A stretch of 64,000 nt of DNA from Rhizobium sp. ICMP 5592 (GTDB taxonomy: Bacteria; Pseudomonadota; Alphaproteobacteria; Rhizobiales; Rhizobiaceae). Each line of letters begins with the position of its first letter. The first letter of the stretch is position 1. The position numbers were made by a program, and so were the translations under genes. The notes beneath the pieces were generated by a model that was not told where the DNA came from, did no database searches, and saw nothing but the letters and a program-made list of their open reading frames with translations. The DNA lies in NCBI RefSeq assembly GCF_009498525.1, contig NZ_QSNT01000001.1, forward strand, positions 487,032 to 551,031, read 5' to 3'. Positions 18,645 to 28,783 of the stretch are shown here, one piece after another.

Positions 18645-19892
18645 ATGCAGACGGCCGATTCCATAGGCAGTGAAGTGGCGCTGGCATTCCTTGACCTCGA
18701 CAATTTCAAGCTCGTCAATGACAGCCTTGGTCACTCGGTCGGCGACCAACTGCTGAAGATCGTGGCTGGCAGGATTTGCGAGCTGACAAGTGACCAGGGT
18801 TCTCTCGCCAGAATCGGGGGAGACGAGTTCGTGATTATTCTCGAGCAAATGGATCTCGAGAGCTGCCTGGGTAGATTGTCGGCGATAAGAGAAGCGGTTG
18901 CGCGTCCGATCGTACTCAACGACATCGAACTCAGGGTGACCTGCAGCATCGGTGTCGCCAGCTATCCGAACCACGGCAAGACCGCGGGAGAGCTGCTCGC
19001 TTCCGCAGATATGGCCATGTATAGGGCCAAGGAGTTGGGTCGCGACGGAATCGCTTTGTTCACCTCGGAAATGACTGCGACCGTCCGAAGGAAGCTTTCG
19101 CGGACCGACGAACTCCGCCAGGCGCTTCTTCGCGAGGAGTTTGTGCTGCATTACCAGCCGCAGGTGGACGTCCAGACCGGCAGGATCGTTGCGGCTGAAG
19201 CGTTAATCCGCTGGAACCATCCAAGCGAGGGCCGTGTCTATCCTGGAGATTTCATTGCGCTTGCCGAAGAGACGGGCCTCATCATGCCAATTGGGGAGTG
19301 GGTACTCCGGACGGCGTGCAGGCAAGCCAAGGCATGGCAGGACAAAGGGCTCGACCCAATCAGGATCAGTGTCAATGTCTCTGCCAGACAGTTCCAGGAA
19401 AAACGCCTGATCGAGACTGTGGCGACGGCGCTGAGTGAGAGCGGCCTCGATCCAATATGGCTCGAACTCGAAATCACCGAGAGCCTGATCATGAAGGACC
19501 TCGCCAGCTCGATTGCCAGAATGCACGAATTGGAGACGCTGGGCGTAAAGCTCGCAGTCGACGATTTTGGAACGGGCTATTCGAGCCTCAGCGCGCTTAA
19601 AAGATTTCCGTTGTCGCGCCTCAAGATCGACCGCTCGTTTATCGCTGATATTCCGCACGACGCCGACGATATGGCCATAACCTCGGCGATTATCTCGCTT
19701 GCCCAGAAGCTGGGCTTGCAGGTGATCGCCGAAGGTGTCGAGACGGAGGAGCAGGCTCGGTTTCTCGTCGAAAGTGGTTGTAACGAGATTCAGGGCTACT
19801 TCTATAGCCGGCCCGTTGAAGAGGAGCGCTTCAATCGCATGCTCGAGAACAATGGCGGCATGCATCCGCTCCTACAGACGCAACCTTCGTGA
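18645..19892 (+). CDS. GGDEF-EAL C-terminal half of the split signalling protein
   Basis: From the first ATG after the stop this gives 415 residues. The GGDEF domain lacks its first turn but retains ALAFLDLDNFKLVNDSLGHS and the active-site loop IGGDEF. The EAL domain is complete: AEALIRWNHPSEGRV, ELEITESLIM, VDDFGTGYSSLSALKRFP, LKIDRSFI and IAEGVETEEQA, the residues of active c-di-GMP phosphodiesterases. No ribosome site is obvious, so production depends on reinitiation. If made, phosphodiesterase activity would probably survive without PAS/GAF control. Confidence 0.7.
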   Translation: MQTADSIGSEVALAFLDLDNFKLVNDSLGHSVGDQLLKIVAGRICELTSDQGSLARIGGDEFVIILEQMDLESCLGRLSAIREAVARPIVLNDIELRVTCSIGVASYPNHGKTAGELLASADMAMYRAKELGRDGIALFTSEMTATVRRKLSRTDELRQALLREEFVLHYQPQVDVQTGRIVAAEALIRWNHPSEGRVYPGDFIALAEETGLIMPIGEWVLRTACRQAKAWQDKGLDPIRISVNVSARQFQEKRLIETVATALSESGLDPIWLELEITESLIMKDLASSIARMHELETLGVKLAVDDFGTGYSSLSALKRFPLSRLKIDRSFIADIPHDADDMAITSAIISLAQKLGLQVIAEGVETEEQARFLVESGCNEIQGYFYSRPVEEERFNRMLENNGGMHPLLQTQPS

Positions 19893-19955
19893 GCACCAGG
19901 CAGATGAATGCCGCCATTGTTCCAAGAGCTACGTGAGTAGCGGCATTCCAGCCAT

Positions 19956-20684
19956 TCAGATGTCGAAGTTCTGCGGCAGGATCACGAGGTCGCGGATCGT
20001 CACGTTGCGTGGGCGTGTCAGCATGAACAAGACCGCTTCGGCAACTTCGGATGGCTCGATGAGATTGCCGGCTGCCATCGCTTTCTCGAGATTTTCCTGC
20101 GGCCAATCCTTCAGGAGCGCCGTTACCACCGGACCGGGTGCGATCGCCCCCACGCGTATTCCATGCTTCGAGACTTGCCGCCGCACCGTATGGACAAAGG
20201 CTTGCACTGCATGTTTTGAGGCGGTGTAGACCGGCTCCCATACCACCGGCACGTGGCCAGCCACCGAACTGGTCACGATGATATCGCCGGTCTTGCGCTC
20301 CACCATATGCGGGAGGACCGCGTGCACGCAGCGAAACACGGCGTTGATGTTGAGATTAAGCATCCGGTCAAAGGCATCTGGATCACCGTCGATAAGATCG
20401 CCGCCAATATAGGAGCCTGCATTGGCGTGGAAGACGTCCAATTGCCCGGCTTTTGAAAGGATCTTCGGCATCATGGTGGCGATGTTGCTCGTGTCGGCCA
20501 CATCGATCACCAGCGGGATGGCGTTACCGCCAAGTTCTTGGCAAACAGCGTTCAGCCTGTCCTCCGCGCGGTCGATCAGGACGACACGGGCGCCGGATTC
20601 AAGGCAGATCTTGCTGCAGGCAAGGCCGATTCCGGATGCGGCACCGGTGATGGCGACGACTTTTCCCTCGAGCCTGTTAGTCAT
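19956..20684 (-). CDS. rbtD: Ribitol 2-dehydrogenase (SDR family)
   Basis: The 242-residue classical SDR has the cofactor motif [14 protein letters not shown], the Asp of [11 protein letters not shown] that favours NAD, and the [11 protein letters not shown] active site. It resembles Klebsiella ribitol dehydrogenase closely in remembered segments: [58 protein letters not shown] and [11 protein letters not shown] at the end. It would oxidise ribitol to D-ribulose in the cytoplasm. It is the last of four minus-strand genes (epimerase, ROK regulator, SDR, this gene). A related polyol is possible as the true substrate. Confidence 0.82.
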   Translation of the reverse strand: MTNRLEGKVVAITGAASGIGLACSKICLESGARVVLIDRAEDRLNAVCQELGGNAIPLVIDVADTSNIATMMPKILSKAGQLDVFHANAGSYIGGDLIDGDPDAFDRMLNLNINAVFRCVHAVLPHMVERKTGDIIVTSSVAGHVPVVWEPVYTASKHAVQAFVHTVRRQVSKHGIRVGAIAPGPVVTALLKDWPQENLEKAMAAGNLIEPSEVAEAVLFMLTRPRNVTIRDLVILPQNFDI

Positions 20685-20719
20685 TTCTCATTCTCCTCCT
20701 GACTATTTTAAGGTTGATG

Positions 20720-21484
20720 TCACCGGGTAAGGTAGCCGCCGTCAACCACGAGCACGGCACCGGTGACGTAGCTTGCGGCGGGCGAGCACAGGAACAGGAC
20801 GCAGTTGGCGATTTCCTCCGGCTGGCCATAGCGCCCCATCGGGGTCATTTGCCGCCAGACGGAATCCCATTCCGGTATGGCGAAGCCGCCTCGGGTCATG
20901 TCGGTGTCGATATAGCCCGGCGCGACCGCGTTTACCCTGATGTTTTCCGCCGCGACCTCGCTGGCCAGACTTTTCGTCATCATGTGAACGGCAGCCTTGG
21001 ATGCATTGTAGGCGACCTGATTCTGCGGAATGTTGGTGATGAATCCGGAGATCGACCCCACGTTCAGGATGACTCCGCCACCCTGCTTGCGCATCGGCGT
21101 CATTGCAGCGCGGCAAAAGCGAAAGGCCTGGATGAGATTGGTGGACATGATCGTGTCCAGCATCTGGTCATCGAAATCCGGCGTATCGCCGTGCACGGCG
21201 ACACCGGCATTGTTGACAAGAATATCGATGCGTCCGTATTTCGCGATCGTATGCCGGATCAGCATGTCGGGCGCGGCCGGGTCCGTGGCGTCGGCGGATA
21301 CGAAATCATAGTCATAGCCGGCAGCGTTCAGCAGCGCGTCCGCTTCCGGATTGTCGCGGCGCGCGGTCAGAACGGATTTCGCTCCGGCTTCGCCGAAAAG
21401 CTGGGCAATTGCCAGTCCGATGCCGCGATTGCCGCCGGTGATGAGCGCAACCTTGTTGTCCAGCCTGAATTGATTCAGGGTCAT
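20720..21484 (-). CDS. SDR-family polyol/sugar dehydrogenase
   Basis: The 254-residue SDR shows [32 protein letters not shown], catalytic Ser in [36 protein letters not shown] and the tail [15 protein letters not shown]. The [17 protein letters not shown] pattern resembles sorbitol, arabinitol and galactitol dehydrogenases. An Arg follows the cofactor loop (LTARRDN), which may favour NADP. It lies 35 bp upstream of the ribitol dehydrogenase gene, so it probably oxidises or reduces a second polyol or ketose in the same pathway. Confidence 0.8.
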   Translation of the reverse strand: MTLNQFRLDNKVALITGGNRGIGLAIAQLFGEAGAKSVLTARRDNPEADALLNAAGYDYDFVSADATDPAAPDMLIRHTIAKYGRIDILVNNAGVAVHGDTPDFDDQMLDTIMSTNLIQAFRFCRAAMTPMRKQGGGVILNVGSISGFITNIPQNQVAYNASKAAVHMMTKSLASEVAAENIRVNAVAPGYIDTDMTRGGFAIPEWDSVWRQMTPMGRYGQPEEIANCVLFLCSPAASYVTGAVLVVDGGYLTR

Positions 21485-21624
21485 CCTCGTCTCCTCCTCT
21501 TCATCTCTTAACCGTCCGCCGGCTCCTCAGCGGGTCGTGGTGCTTCTCGGGCAAGCAAGGCGTTGCGCCCTTATCGTGTGGTCGGCCGACATCGATCCGG
21601 CCCGCCTATCGGGAGGGCTGCCCC

Positions 21625-22827
21625 TCAGCCCACCTCCTCCGCAAAGCGCTGGCTTTCCAGTGATAGAAAACGTTGGTGGAGGATACAGGCCGCGCCGAAG
21701 GCAGGACCGACCGTTTCCTCCTCGTTCACGCCAATGGAGGGCAATGGAAAGCTTGCCTCCTGCGCCAATTGAATGTGGTGAGCGACGCGCGCCGCCATCA
21801 GCGGATAAAGAGCCGCGACGGAACCACCAAGAATGATGCGGTCGGCATCGATGACGCGACAGGCCTGGATCAGGCCGAAAGCCAGGGCTCTTGCCCATTC
21901 CTCCGCGATCGAGACTGCGCCGGGAACACGATCGCGCACATCGGCAAGGAAATGCCCGAATGTCGGAGCGGCGACGGTCGGCACTTTGCGGTATTCCGTC
22001 ATGATATGTTCCAGGCCGAGCACCTCCTCCAGGCTGCGGCTCGGCTCCGATGCGCTGGAGATTCTCAGATGCCCGATCTCGCCCGCCAGTCCGTTGGCGC
22101 CGCGAAACAGGCTGCCATTGGCGATGATGCCGCCGCCAACCCCGCTTTCCATGACCAGGAACAGCGTCACGCCGCTATGCTTATCGTTTCGCCCGTAAGA
22201 CGCGCCGATGGCAAAGGCATTGCCGTCGTTCTCCGCGACGACCGGCACGGAAACAGGCAGGGCATCCCGCACCAGTTCGGCAAGCTGGACATTCTCCCAG
22301 CGCAGCAAGGGCGCCAGCCGGACAAATCCGTATTTGTCCATTTGCGCGGGCACGGCAATGCCGATACCTTCGCAGCGCTCCAGCCTTGAGGACGGAATGG
22401 CCCCCAGCACCATCTCGATCGCCCGCTCGACAGTGGCGGTAACACCGGCGGATGCGCCGTCGAACGGCTCGACCGTGGTCGAGACGATGTTGCCGCCGAG
22501 GTCGATCTCGACCGCGCTGATATGCTCCACGCCTATTTCTATGCCCAGGAAATAGACGGCACCTGGCACCAGTTCGATCATGATGCCAGGCCGCCCCGCA
22601 TGGGCGTGGCCGCCGCGCGCCTGGTCGCCTTCGCTGACCTCGCGCACCAGCCCATCAAGCGTCAGGCCGGCGATGATATGGCCGGACGAGGAGCGGTTGA
22701 GCCCCAGCCTGCGGGCAAGTTCCGCCCGGCTGAGCGGGCCGAACTGATACAAAGCCCGCAACGCCGCCAGCTCGTTGCGCTGGCGGATTCCCCGTGGCGA
22801 ACTCGTTGCTACCGCCGGTTCAGTCAA
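21625..22827 (-). CDS. ROK-family transcriptional regulator without the zinc-binding cysteines
   Basis: The 400-residue product has a winged helix-turn-helix at about residues 15-75 (FGPLSRAELARRLGLNRSS) followed by a ROK domain (YFLGIEIGVEHISAVEIDLG; GVGGGIIANGSLFRGANG; GEIGHLRISSASEPSRSLEE). Most ROK proteins carry a CxCGxxGCxE zinc motif right after GEIGH; here that stretch has no cysteine, so ligand or oligomer properties may differ. I prefer the TTG at 22827, which has ACGGAGATCA before it, over a TTG 48 bp upstream with no ribosome site. It sits among polyol genes and probably represses them. Confidence 0.85.
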   Translation of the reverse strand: MTEPAVATSSPRGIRQRNELAALRALYQFGPLSRAELARRLGLNRSSSGHIIAGLTLDGLVREVSEGDQARGGHAHAGRPGIMIELVPGAVYFLGIEIGVEHISAVEIDLGGNIVSTTVEPFDGASAGVTATVERAIEMVLGAIPSSRLERCEGIGIAVPAQMDKYGFVRLAPLLRWENVQLAELVRDALPVSVPVVAENDGNAFAIGASYGRNDKHSGVTLFLVMESGVGGGIIANGSLFRGANGLAGEIGHLRISSASEPSRSLEEVLGLEHIMTEYRKVPTVAAPTFGHFLADVRDRVPGAVSIAEEWARALAFGLIQACRVIDADRIILGGSVAALYPLMAARVAHHIQLAQEASFPLPSIGVNEEETVGPAFGAACILHQRFLSLESQRFAEEVG

Positions 22828-22949
22828 GCAATGATCTCCGTTGATTTTGCGAGGGACGGATGAGTGGTGGTGCAATAGAGGCTCGCGCCAATGTCGAGAT
22901 GCGCGAGCCGGTGCTTTTCACCACTGCTTCCGCTGATGATATTGCGCTG

Positions 22950-23834
22950 TCAAGGGCGTGCATTGGTGGCCCGTCGTCGCACCGCTTCCTGCATTTTGAG
23001 ATCGATGAAGGCCTTGGCATGCTCGGCAAGCGGCATGTTTTCCGTCCACGTGTCTCGCCAGATGGCGCAGGCAAGCGACAGGCCCTCGTCGACGACGGCG
23101 CTGGAGAATGACTCGAAGGTGATGTCCTTGCCATAGCCGATATCGAGCAGCGCATCGAACACCAGGTCGAAATTGATGCAGCCGTCGCCGAGATAGCCGC
23201 GATTGCTCTCGCCGATGTGGAAATAGCCGATCTTGTCGCCGGCAAGCCGGATCGCGGCAGCCGGATTGGCCTCCTCGATGTTCATGTGGAACGTATCGAG
23301 ATGCAGCAGCACATGATCGGAACCGGTTGCCTCTATGAAGGCAAGCCCCTGCGCCGTTGTGTTGAGCAGGTTCGTCTCGAACCGATTGACGATTTCGAGC
23401 ACGAGATCCACGCCTGCCGCCTTGGCGATATCGGCCGTCTTGGCAATGGCCTGAACACTGTTCCTGCGGCCACTTTCGGTCGGCATCCGGCTATATTTGG
23501 TATGGGCGGAGTAAAGGATGCCGCCAAGCTTGGTGCCGCCGATGTCGCGAACGGCCCTGACCGCATCGGCGAGCATGCGTTCACCGGCCCTGACTGTCTC
23601 GGCATCATCACTCGAAACGTCAGCATTTAGTGGCAAGCCCGTTGTTACGGCAATCTGCAGGTCGAGCGAGCGTGCCCGCTTGGCCAGTTGGTTGAGGTTG
23701 AATTTTTCGGGCTGCAGATAGGCGAACTCGATCAGTTTGTATCCGCACGCGGTTGATTTCTCCATCGCCTCCTCGAGCATGCGTTGCGTGCTGCCGCCCG
23801 TCCAGACGAACGAATGGATACCCAATCTTCCCAT
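22950..23834 (-). CDS. Ketose 3-epimerase (D-tagatose/D-psicose 3-epimerase family)
   Basis: The 294-residue product is a TIM-barrel sugar isomerase/epimerase. The four metal or acid-base segments of the DTE family are visible: LEIVNRFETNLLNT (first Glu), LLHLDTFHMNIEE (Asp and His), YFHIGESNRGYLGDGCINFD (His and Arg) and DITFESFSS (second Glu). These enzymes interconvert ketoses at C3 with Mn2+ or Co2+, for example D-ribulose with D-xylulose. With ribitol and xylitol-type dehydrogenases nearby, linking those two ketopentoses is a plausible role. It is the first gene of the minus-strand operon, facing the AraC-type regulator. Confidence 0.85.
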   Translation of the reverse strand: MGRLGIHSFVWTGGSTQRMLEEAMEKSTACGYKLIEFAYLQPEKFNLNQLAKRARSLDLQIAVTTGLPLNADVSSDDAETVRAGERMLADAVRAVRDIGGTKLGGILYSAHTKYSRMPTESGRRNSVQAIAKTADIAKAAGVDLVLEIVNRFETNLLNTTAQGLAFIEATGSDHVLLHLDTFHMNIEEANPAAAIRLAGDKIGYFHIGESNRGYLGDGCINFDLVFDALLDIGYGKDITFESFSSAVVDEGLSLACAIWRDTWTENMPLAEHAKAFIDLKMQEAVRRRATNARP

Positions 23835-23857
23835 GTAACTCTCCTCCCCGGACGAAT

Positions 23858-23882
23858 ATTATATATGTTGCCAAACACAACA
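23858..23882 (-). promoter_or_regulatory. Candidate activator-dependent promoter of the epimerase operon
   Basis: On the minus strand a perfect TATAAT (23858-23863) lies about 25 bp before the epimerase start, but no good -35 box precedes it. Where that box would be there is an interrupted palindrome, TGTTG-N7-CAACA (23866-23882). This arrangement fits a promoter that needs an activator such as the divergent AraC-family protein. Confidence 0.4.
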
Positions 23883-24032
23883 AAATAACTGATCGACTTC
23901 GCTGTCAAGTCGCTTCGTATGTGCGGGTTTTGCAGATGCAGAGGCTGGCTGGTGTGCCTTCAGTCCGTTTTCGGGCGGAATACCGTCTCATATCCTGGAC
24001 GCTTGCGCCTATGTGCTCATGCCGGTTTGGTA

Positions 24033-24060
24033 TTGACACCCAATGGAAAAGCGCTAATTT
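24033..24060 (+). promoter_or_regulatory. Candidate promoter of the AraC-type regulator gene
   Basis: A perfect TTGACA (24033-24038) and TAATTT (24055-24060) are 16 bp apart. Transcription from here would give a leader of about 270 nt before the ATG. Confidence 0.4.
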
Positions 24061-24337
24061 GTAATTTCGTGCAACATATATGCGCAAATTGTGCCGGGTA
24101 AAGAGTTCGCAGAGCAGTATTGCGGCCGCCCCAGATGGCAGAGCCGCAATTTGGCGGGAAAATCCAAGACTCTCGAACACAATCCCGTGGGCGCTGCCGG
24201 ATCAAATTGAAGACTGAATTCTTTCGCATACGCCGTGCCGAAGAGGGAGAGGAGCCCTTGCGGGCGCGAGTGACGCAGGATGGCAGATTGGGTGCAGCGA
24301 CATGCTCGCGATCCAATCCGGAGAGGGGGCTCTAGCC

Positions 24338-25294
24338 ATGAAGGCTGACTTGAGGATCGTTCCGGACTTTGAAATGGTTATCTGCGCACCGGCGGAATCC
24401 TTCCGCTGGAACATGCATGACTATCCGTATTTCGGAGCCAAGTGGCACTATCACCCCGAGTACGAGCTGCACCTGACGCGCAAGAGCTCTGGCGTGATGA
24501 TGGTCGGCGATTACATCGGCGAGTTCGAGCCTGGTTGCCTGGTCTTGACCGGCCCCAACGTCCCGCACAATTGGGTCAGCGATATCGAGCCCGGCATCCC
24601 GATCCAGAACCGCGACATGCTGATTCAGTTCAGCGCCGAATGGGCCGACCGCGTCACGGGCTTTTGCCCGGAGCTCGCGAGCATCCGTCCGCTCTATGAA
24701 GATGCGATCTACGGCGTCGAGTTTCTCGGCGCGACGGCGATAGTCGGGCAGCGGCTGCTCGCCCAGATCGGTGCTGCCCATGGTGCGGAGCGCATCGTCC
24801 TGTTCTTGCAACTGATGACCACGCTGGCCCAAAATCCCGGCGATCGCCGCAGGCTATCGAGACTGGCACCGGCGTCCGCGCATGTCGAGCTGCCGCGGGA
24901 ACTCGATGTCGCCATGCGCTATGTGCTGGAGCACTACAGCGACGATATCGATCTTGCCTCGGTATCCCGGCTGTGCGGGCTGGAGCCGCAGGCATTCTCC
25001 CGCTTCTTCAAGCGGCAAAGCGGCCATACATTTGCACGCTACGTCATTCTGGCGCGCGTCTATGCGGCCTGCTCGCTGCTGACGCAGACCTATCGGCCAA
25101 TCACCGATATCTGCTTCGAGGTCGGCTTCAATAGCATCGCCAATTTCAACAGGCAGTTCATCAAGGTTTGCGGTCGCACGCCGTCGGATTACCGCCGCAA
25201 CGCCCACAAGATCGGCACCAGGGCGCGCGCGGATCCGTTCAGGGAAATCCGCGCCTTTTCAGCCGGCATCGGTGCGGTCGGCGAAAAAGTATAG
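24338..25294 (+). CDS. AraC-family transcriptional regulator
   Basis: The 318-residue product has an N-terminal cupin sensor domain (AKWHYHPEYELHLTRKSSG; LVLTGPNVPHNW) and a C-terminal pair of helix-turn-helix motifs at about 215-310 (DDIDLASVSRLCGLEPQAFS; PITDICFEVGFNSIANFNRQ). It resembles the RhaS/XylS class that activates sugar operons when a ligand binds the cupin. I chose the ATG at 24338, preceded by GAGAGGGGG, over one 36 bp upstream. It sits between the epimerase operon and the ABC transporter genes and probably regulates both. Confidence 0.88.
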   Translation: MKADLRIVPDFEMVICAPAESFRWNMHDYPYFGAKWHYHPEYELHLTRKSSGVMMVGDYIGEFEPGCLVLTGPNVPHNWVSDIEPGIPIQNRDMLIQFSAEWADRVTGFCPELASIRPLYEDAIYGVEFLGATAIVGQRLLAQIGAAHGAERIVLFLQLMTTLAQNPGDRRRLSRLAPASAHVELPRELDVAMRYVLEHYSDDIDLASVSRLCGLEPQAFSRFFKRQSGHTFARYVILARVYAACSLLTQTYRPITDICFEVGFNSIANFNRQFIKVCGRTPSDYRRNAHKIGTRARADPFREIRAFSAGIGAVGEKV

Positions 25295-25430
25295 GTCGGC
25301 CGCAAAGCACGCGTGGCAGAGGATTTTTACCGATACTAAGCTCGTAAGACGCGCATGGAGGCGGGTCCACAAAAACAAGCTGCGGTATCCCACCATGATA
25401 GCGAGATGAAATTCGACCGCCGGGAGGAGC

Positions 25431-25456
25431 CGGGGCGTCGGATTTTCGAGGCCCCG
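25431..25456. repeat. Hairpin between the araC-type and binding-protein genes
   Basis: CGGGGC/GCCCCG (25431-25436 with 25451-25456) plus TCG/CGA inside it close a 6-nt loop, GATTTT. It lies 137 bp past the regulator stop and 75 bp before the binding-protein ATG. With no T-run after it, it is more likely an mRNA-stability or leader element than a terminator. Confidence 0.4.
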
Positions 25457-25530
25457 ACTGCGGTTGGGCCGGGCAGGATGCTTGTCGACAGTCGTCCGCA
25501 AGCACAACGAACACTCTGGGAGGAGAGTTT

Positions 25531-26964
25531 ATGATCGGAAAAAATGGAATTGGACTTGCGGCGCTCGCAATCAGTCTCATGGCGACTGTCATGCCCGCAA
25601 AGGCCGACTTCTGGTCGGATGCCGGGGCGAAATACAAGGGCGTCGTTCTGCATGGCGTGACCGAGAGCACGCCGCCCTCCAACTATATCAAGGATGTGCT
25701 TGCGCCGGAATTCGAAAAGAAGACCGGGATCAAGGTCGCGATCGAAACCACGTCGTGGGATCAGATGTACGACAAGGCCATCAAGGACATGGAAGCCAAG
25801 ACTGGCATCTATGACATGGTCTATATCGAGCAGGACATCATCTACGCCTATCTGGCCCGCAATTTCCTCGTCGATATCACCAAGTCGCTCAAGGATGACG
25901 CGTCGCTGAAGGCGCCCGAATTCGACGAGACGCACTTCACCACCTTCGCCAACTATTTCAAGAATGCCGACGGCGATCTCTTCGGCGTCCCGATGGAAGC
26001 CTTCATCAAGATATACCTCTACCGCACCGATCTCTTCAACGATCCGAAGATCAAGGAGGCGTTCAAGAAGGAAACCGGCAAGGATCTCGTTCCGGCGAAA
26101 ACGCACGAGGAATACACCGAGATCGCGGAATTCTTCACCAAATACGGCAAGGACAACGGCCTTGAGCTTTGGGGCACCACTGCGCAGGCCCATACGGGCC
26201 ATCCCGCGTCCTGGTATGAGTTCTTCGAGTCCGTTGTGCCAACCTTCGGCGTGTTCAACTGGGGCATCGATGCTTCCAAGAACTATGCGGCGAGCGTTGA
26301 AAATGGCGGCACGATGAACAGCCCGGAAGCCAAAAAGGCGCTGAAATACTGGCTGCATCTGCGTGACATCGCCCCGCCGGAATCGGCGGCGAGCACATGG
26401 ACGGAAGTCGGTACGACATTTGCCGCCGGCCGTGTCGCGCAAGGCCTGGTCTATGGCGAGAACGCAGCCTGGATCGCCAGCGACGCTGAAAAGTCGAAGG
26501 TGGTCGGCAATGTCGGCGTGGCGCTGCCGCCGACCGAACCTGCCGTTCTCGATGAGGTCAAGGGCGGCAAGGGCTATATCGGCTACTATGATGGCGGTGC
26601 TTTCGGGCTCCCCGTGACGTCGAAGAACAAGGAGGCGGCGCTGCTGTTCCTGCAGTTCATCGGCCAGGATTCAGTCCAGGCCGATTGGGCAGTGGCGGCG
26701 CCACGCATCACCAACACGGCAACCTATGACGACCCGAAAATCATCGAAATGGATAAAAAGCTCAACGGCTACTATTCCATGCTGAAGGATGACGGGAAGC
26801 TGTTTGCCGGCGCCCCTCCTTACCCCTTCCACGCCCAGGTGCGTGAAGCAACGGCTCCGATCTTCTACAGGATCCTGCTGGGAGAAGTGTCGCCTGACGA
26901 CGGACTTGACCAGATGGCGGCGGCTGCCGAAGCGGAGCTGAAGAACCTCGGCTATCGCAAATAG
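25531..26964 (+). CDS. Sugar/polyol ABC transporter substrate-binding protein (family 1)
   Basis: The 477-residue periplasmic protein has a signal peptide ([18 protein letters not shown]) and a family 1 extracellular solute-binding fold: [20 protein letters not shown], then [20 protein letters not shown], and [14 protein letters not shown]. It is longer than typical sugar-binding proteins (about 420 residues). A strong GGAGGAGAG site precedes the ATG. It starts the plus-strand transporter operon and delivers its ligand to the two permeases downstream. The dehydrogenases around it suggest a sugar alcohol. Confidence 0.9.
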   Translation: MIGKNGIGLAALAISLMATVMPAKADFWSDAGAKYKGVVLHGVTESTPPSNYIKDVLAPEFEKKTGIKVAIETTSWDQMYDKAIKDMEAKTGIYDMVYIEQDIIYAYLARNFLVDITKSLKDDASLKAPEFDETHFTTFANYFKNADGDLFGVPMEAFIKIYLYRTDLFNDPKIKEAFKKETGKDLVPAKTHEEYTEIAEFFTKYGKDNGLELWGTTAQAHTGHPASWYEFFESVVPTFGVFNWGIDASKNYAASVENGGTMNSPEAKKALKYWLHLRDIAPPESAASTWTEVGTTFAAGRVAQGLVYGENAAWIASDAEKSKVVGNVGVALPPTEPAVLDEVKGGKGYIGYYDGGAFGLPVTSKNKEAALLFLQFIGQDSVQADWAVAAPRITNTATYDDPKIIEMDKKLNGYYSMLKDDGKLFAGAPPYPFHAQVREATAPIFYRILLGEVSPDDGLDQMAAAAEAELKNLGYRK

Positions 26965-27062
26965 TCCAGTGCAAGTCTGCCCGGGCAGTCGCAAAAGCGG
27001 CCGCCCGGGACGCACATTCCGCGCTCCGCAGCGCGGGCATCGACTTCCGGGAGACAAGGTTC

Positions 27063-27944
27063 ATGCGTTCCAACATTGTGGGCTGGCTGATGCTTGCCCC
27101 GACGATAGCAATTCTCGGCATATTCGGCATCGCACCCTTCATCTACGTGCTTTACCTGGCGTTTCATCACTGGAACCCGTTCGGCGCCGATCCGTCCATA
27201 GCCTATAATGGCGCGAACAATTTCCGCCGGCTTGTCTTCGACCAGGAATTTCTCGGATCCATCGCCGTCACCGCCAAGTTTGCGTTCTTCGCGGTGCTCA
27301 GCGAAATTGCCCTTGGCTACGCTCTTGCCCAGTTGTTCATGCGGGAGTTTCCGGGCCGCGGCTTCTTCAGGACGATCCATACGCTGCCGCTCATCGTCGC
27401 GCCCATCGTCGTCGGCTCCGTCTGGCGCCTGATGACGACGCCGAGTATCGGCATTATTCCCTATCTGCTCAAGCACTGGTTCGGCTATGACCTGAACATC
27501 GGCCGAGATGCCAGCGCGGCCTTTGCGCTGACCGTCATTATGGACATCTGGCATTGGACGCCGCTGGTGACGCTCACCCTGCTGGCGGCGCTGCTTGCCT
27601 TGCCCAAGGAGCCGTTCGAACAGGCGCAGATAGACGGCGCCAACCGCTGGCAGATCTTCTGGCACGTCACGCTGCCGATGATCCGGCCCGCCATCCTTGC
27701 AACCGTGTTCATCCGCCTGATGGATGCGCTGCGCACAGTCGATGAAGTCTGGATGCTGACCTCGGGCGGACCCGGTGCGGCGACCCGCTATGTCGGCCTG
27801 CATATCTGGAAGATCGTGTTTCCCAAGACCGATTACGGCTATGGCGCGGCCATATCGGTGATCGTGCTCTATCTGACACTGGTCATGTGCTGGCTGCTCT
27901 ATGTCGCCCTCGTCGCCCGCCGCGAAAAGAAGAGGACGTTCTGA
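27063..27944 (+). CDS. Sugar-type ABC transporter permease (MalF/UgpA-like)
   Basis: The 293-residue inner-membrane protein has six predicted helices, beginning [20 protein letters not shown]. The ATPase-docking loop reads [20 protein letters not shown] near residue 190. It carries the typical TSGGPGAAT segment near the C-terminus. It lies 98 bp after the binding-protein gene. Its TGA overlaps the next ATG by one base, so it is coupled to the second permease. Confidence 0.9.
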   Translation: MRSNIVGWLMLAPTIAILGIFGIAPFIYVLYLAFHHWNPFGADPSIAYNGANNFRRLVFDQEFLGSIAVTAKFAFFAVLSEIALGYALAQLFMREFPGRGFFRTIHTLPLIVAPIVVGSVWRLMTTPSIGIIPYLLKHWFGYDLNIGRDASAAFALTVIMDIWHWTPLVTLTLLAALLALPKEPFEQAQIDGANRWQIFWHVTLPMIRPAILATVFIRLMDALRTVDEVWMLTSGGPGAATRYVGLHIWKIVFPKTDYGYGAAISVIVLYLTLVMCWLLYVALVARREKKRTF

Positions 27945-28780
27945 TGCGCCAGCAACGCCCTATCCTTTACCTGTTGCTCTGGCTCTTGCTCAGCCTGCTG
28001 ACCCTGTTTCCGATCTACTGGTTGTTCGTCATCTCGGTGAAGCCGGCGGTGGATCTTTTCACCACGCCAAGCCTGATCCTCGATACCGTCTACTGGAAGA
28101 ACTACGTCAACGTGATCGGCAATGAGACGTTGCGTGGCTACATGATCAATTCGCTGATCATCTCCACCAGCAATGCGCTTCTGGTCACCGTGCTGGCTTT
28201 TCTGGCCTGCTACGCGCTATCCCGTTTCGATCTCGCCGGCAAGGAGAACATCTTCTTCTGGACGATCACCAACCGCATGGCGCCCGCCGCCGTGTTCCTT
28301 TTGCCTTTCTACCTGCTGTTTACCCAGGTTTTCACCTTCGGCGACTGGAAGCTCTACGACACCAAGATCGGGATGATCCTGCTCTATTGCACCTTCAATC
28401 TGCCTTTCGCGATCTGGACGTTGCGACCGACCATCGACGGCATTCCCAAGGAGCTTGACGAAGCCGCCACCGTCGATGGCGCCTCGACATGGCAGGTGAT
28501 CCACGAAGTGGTGTTTCCGCTCGCAAGGCCTGGCCTGGCGGTCACATTCATCCTCACCTGGGTGTTTGCCTGGAACGAGTTTCTGCTCGCGGCAACCCTC
28601 ACAAGTTTCAACGCCCGCACCATCACCACGGGCCTTTCGGAATACGTCACGACCACCGGGACCGAATGGGGCACGATGGCGGCAATTGCGGTCATCACCC
28701 TGATCCCGGCCCTCATCATTTTCTCGATGGTCCAGCGCCATATCGTCGCCGGTCTGACCTTCGGCGCGGTCAAGGAGTGA
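27944..28780 (+). CDS. Sugar-type ABC transporter permease (MalG/UgpE-like)
   Basis: The 278-residue product begins [20 protein letters not shown] and has six predicted helices. The docking loop is [20 protein letters not shown] near residue 190, and the C-terminus has the MalG-like ending [11 protein letters not shown]. The ATG overlaps the upstream stop (TGATG); a longer frame to 27887 would overlap the first permease for no reason. It completes the membrane channel. Confidence 0.9.
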   Translation: MRQQRPILYLLLWLLLSLLTLFPIYWLFVISVKPAVDLFTTPSLILDTVYWKNYVNVIGNETLRGYMINSLIISTSNALLVTVLAFLACYALSRFDLAGKENIFFWTITNRMAPAAVFLLPFYLLFTQVFTFGDWKLYDTKIGMILLYCTFNLPFAIWTLRPTIDGIPKELDEAATVDGASTWQVIHEVVFPLARPGLAVTFILTWVFAWNEFLLAATLTSFNARTITTGLSEYVTTTGTEWGTMAAIAVITLIPALIIFSMVQRHIVAGLTFGAVKE

Positions 28781-28783
28781 GCG

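Larger units (their letters stand above)
17610..19892 (+). pseudogene. PAS-GAF-GGDEF-EAL cyclic-di-GMP protein split by one in-frame TGA
   Basis: The two halves lie in the same frame, separated only by a TGA at 18627-18629. Reading through gives one protein of about 760 codons: PAS (about 50-150), GAF-like (about 170-320), GGDEF (about 325-490) and EAL (about 500-750). The TGA falls inside the N-terminal part of the GGDEF domain, after DPLTGMANRALLD and before RLTLAMQTADS. A C-to-T change of CGA to TGA would explain it. The rest of the frame is intact, including IGGDEF and AEALIRW, so the mutation looks recent. Alternatives are a sequencing error, stop-codon readthrough, or reinitiation at the downstream ATG. 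Confidence 0.75.
23835..24337. other. 503-bp divergent intergenic region
   Basis: It lies between the epimerase gene (minus) and the AraC-type gene (plus). Neither strand holds a frame with recognisable protein character. Candidate promoters for both directions are listed separately. The part 24060-24337 would be a long 5' leader for the regulator gene, in which I saw no strong structure. Confidence 0.6.
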
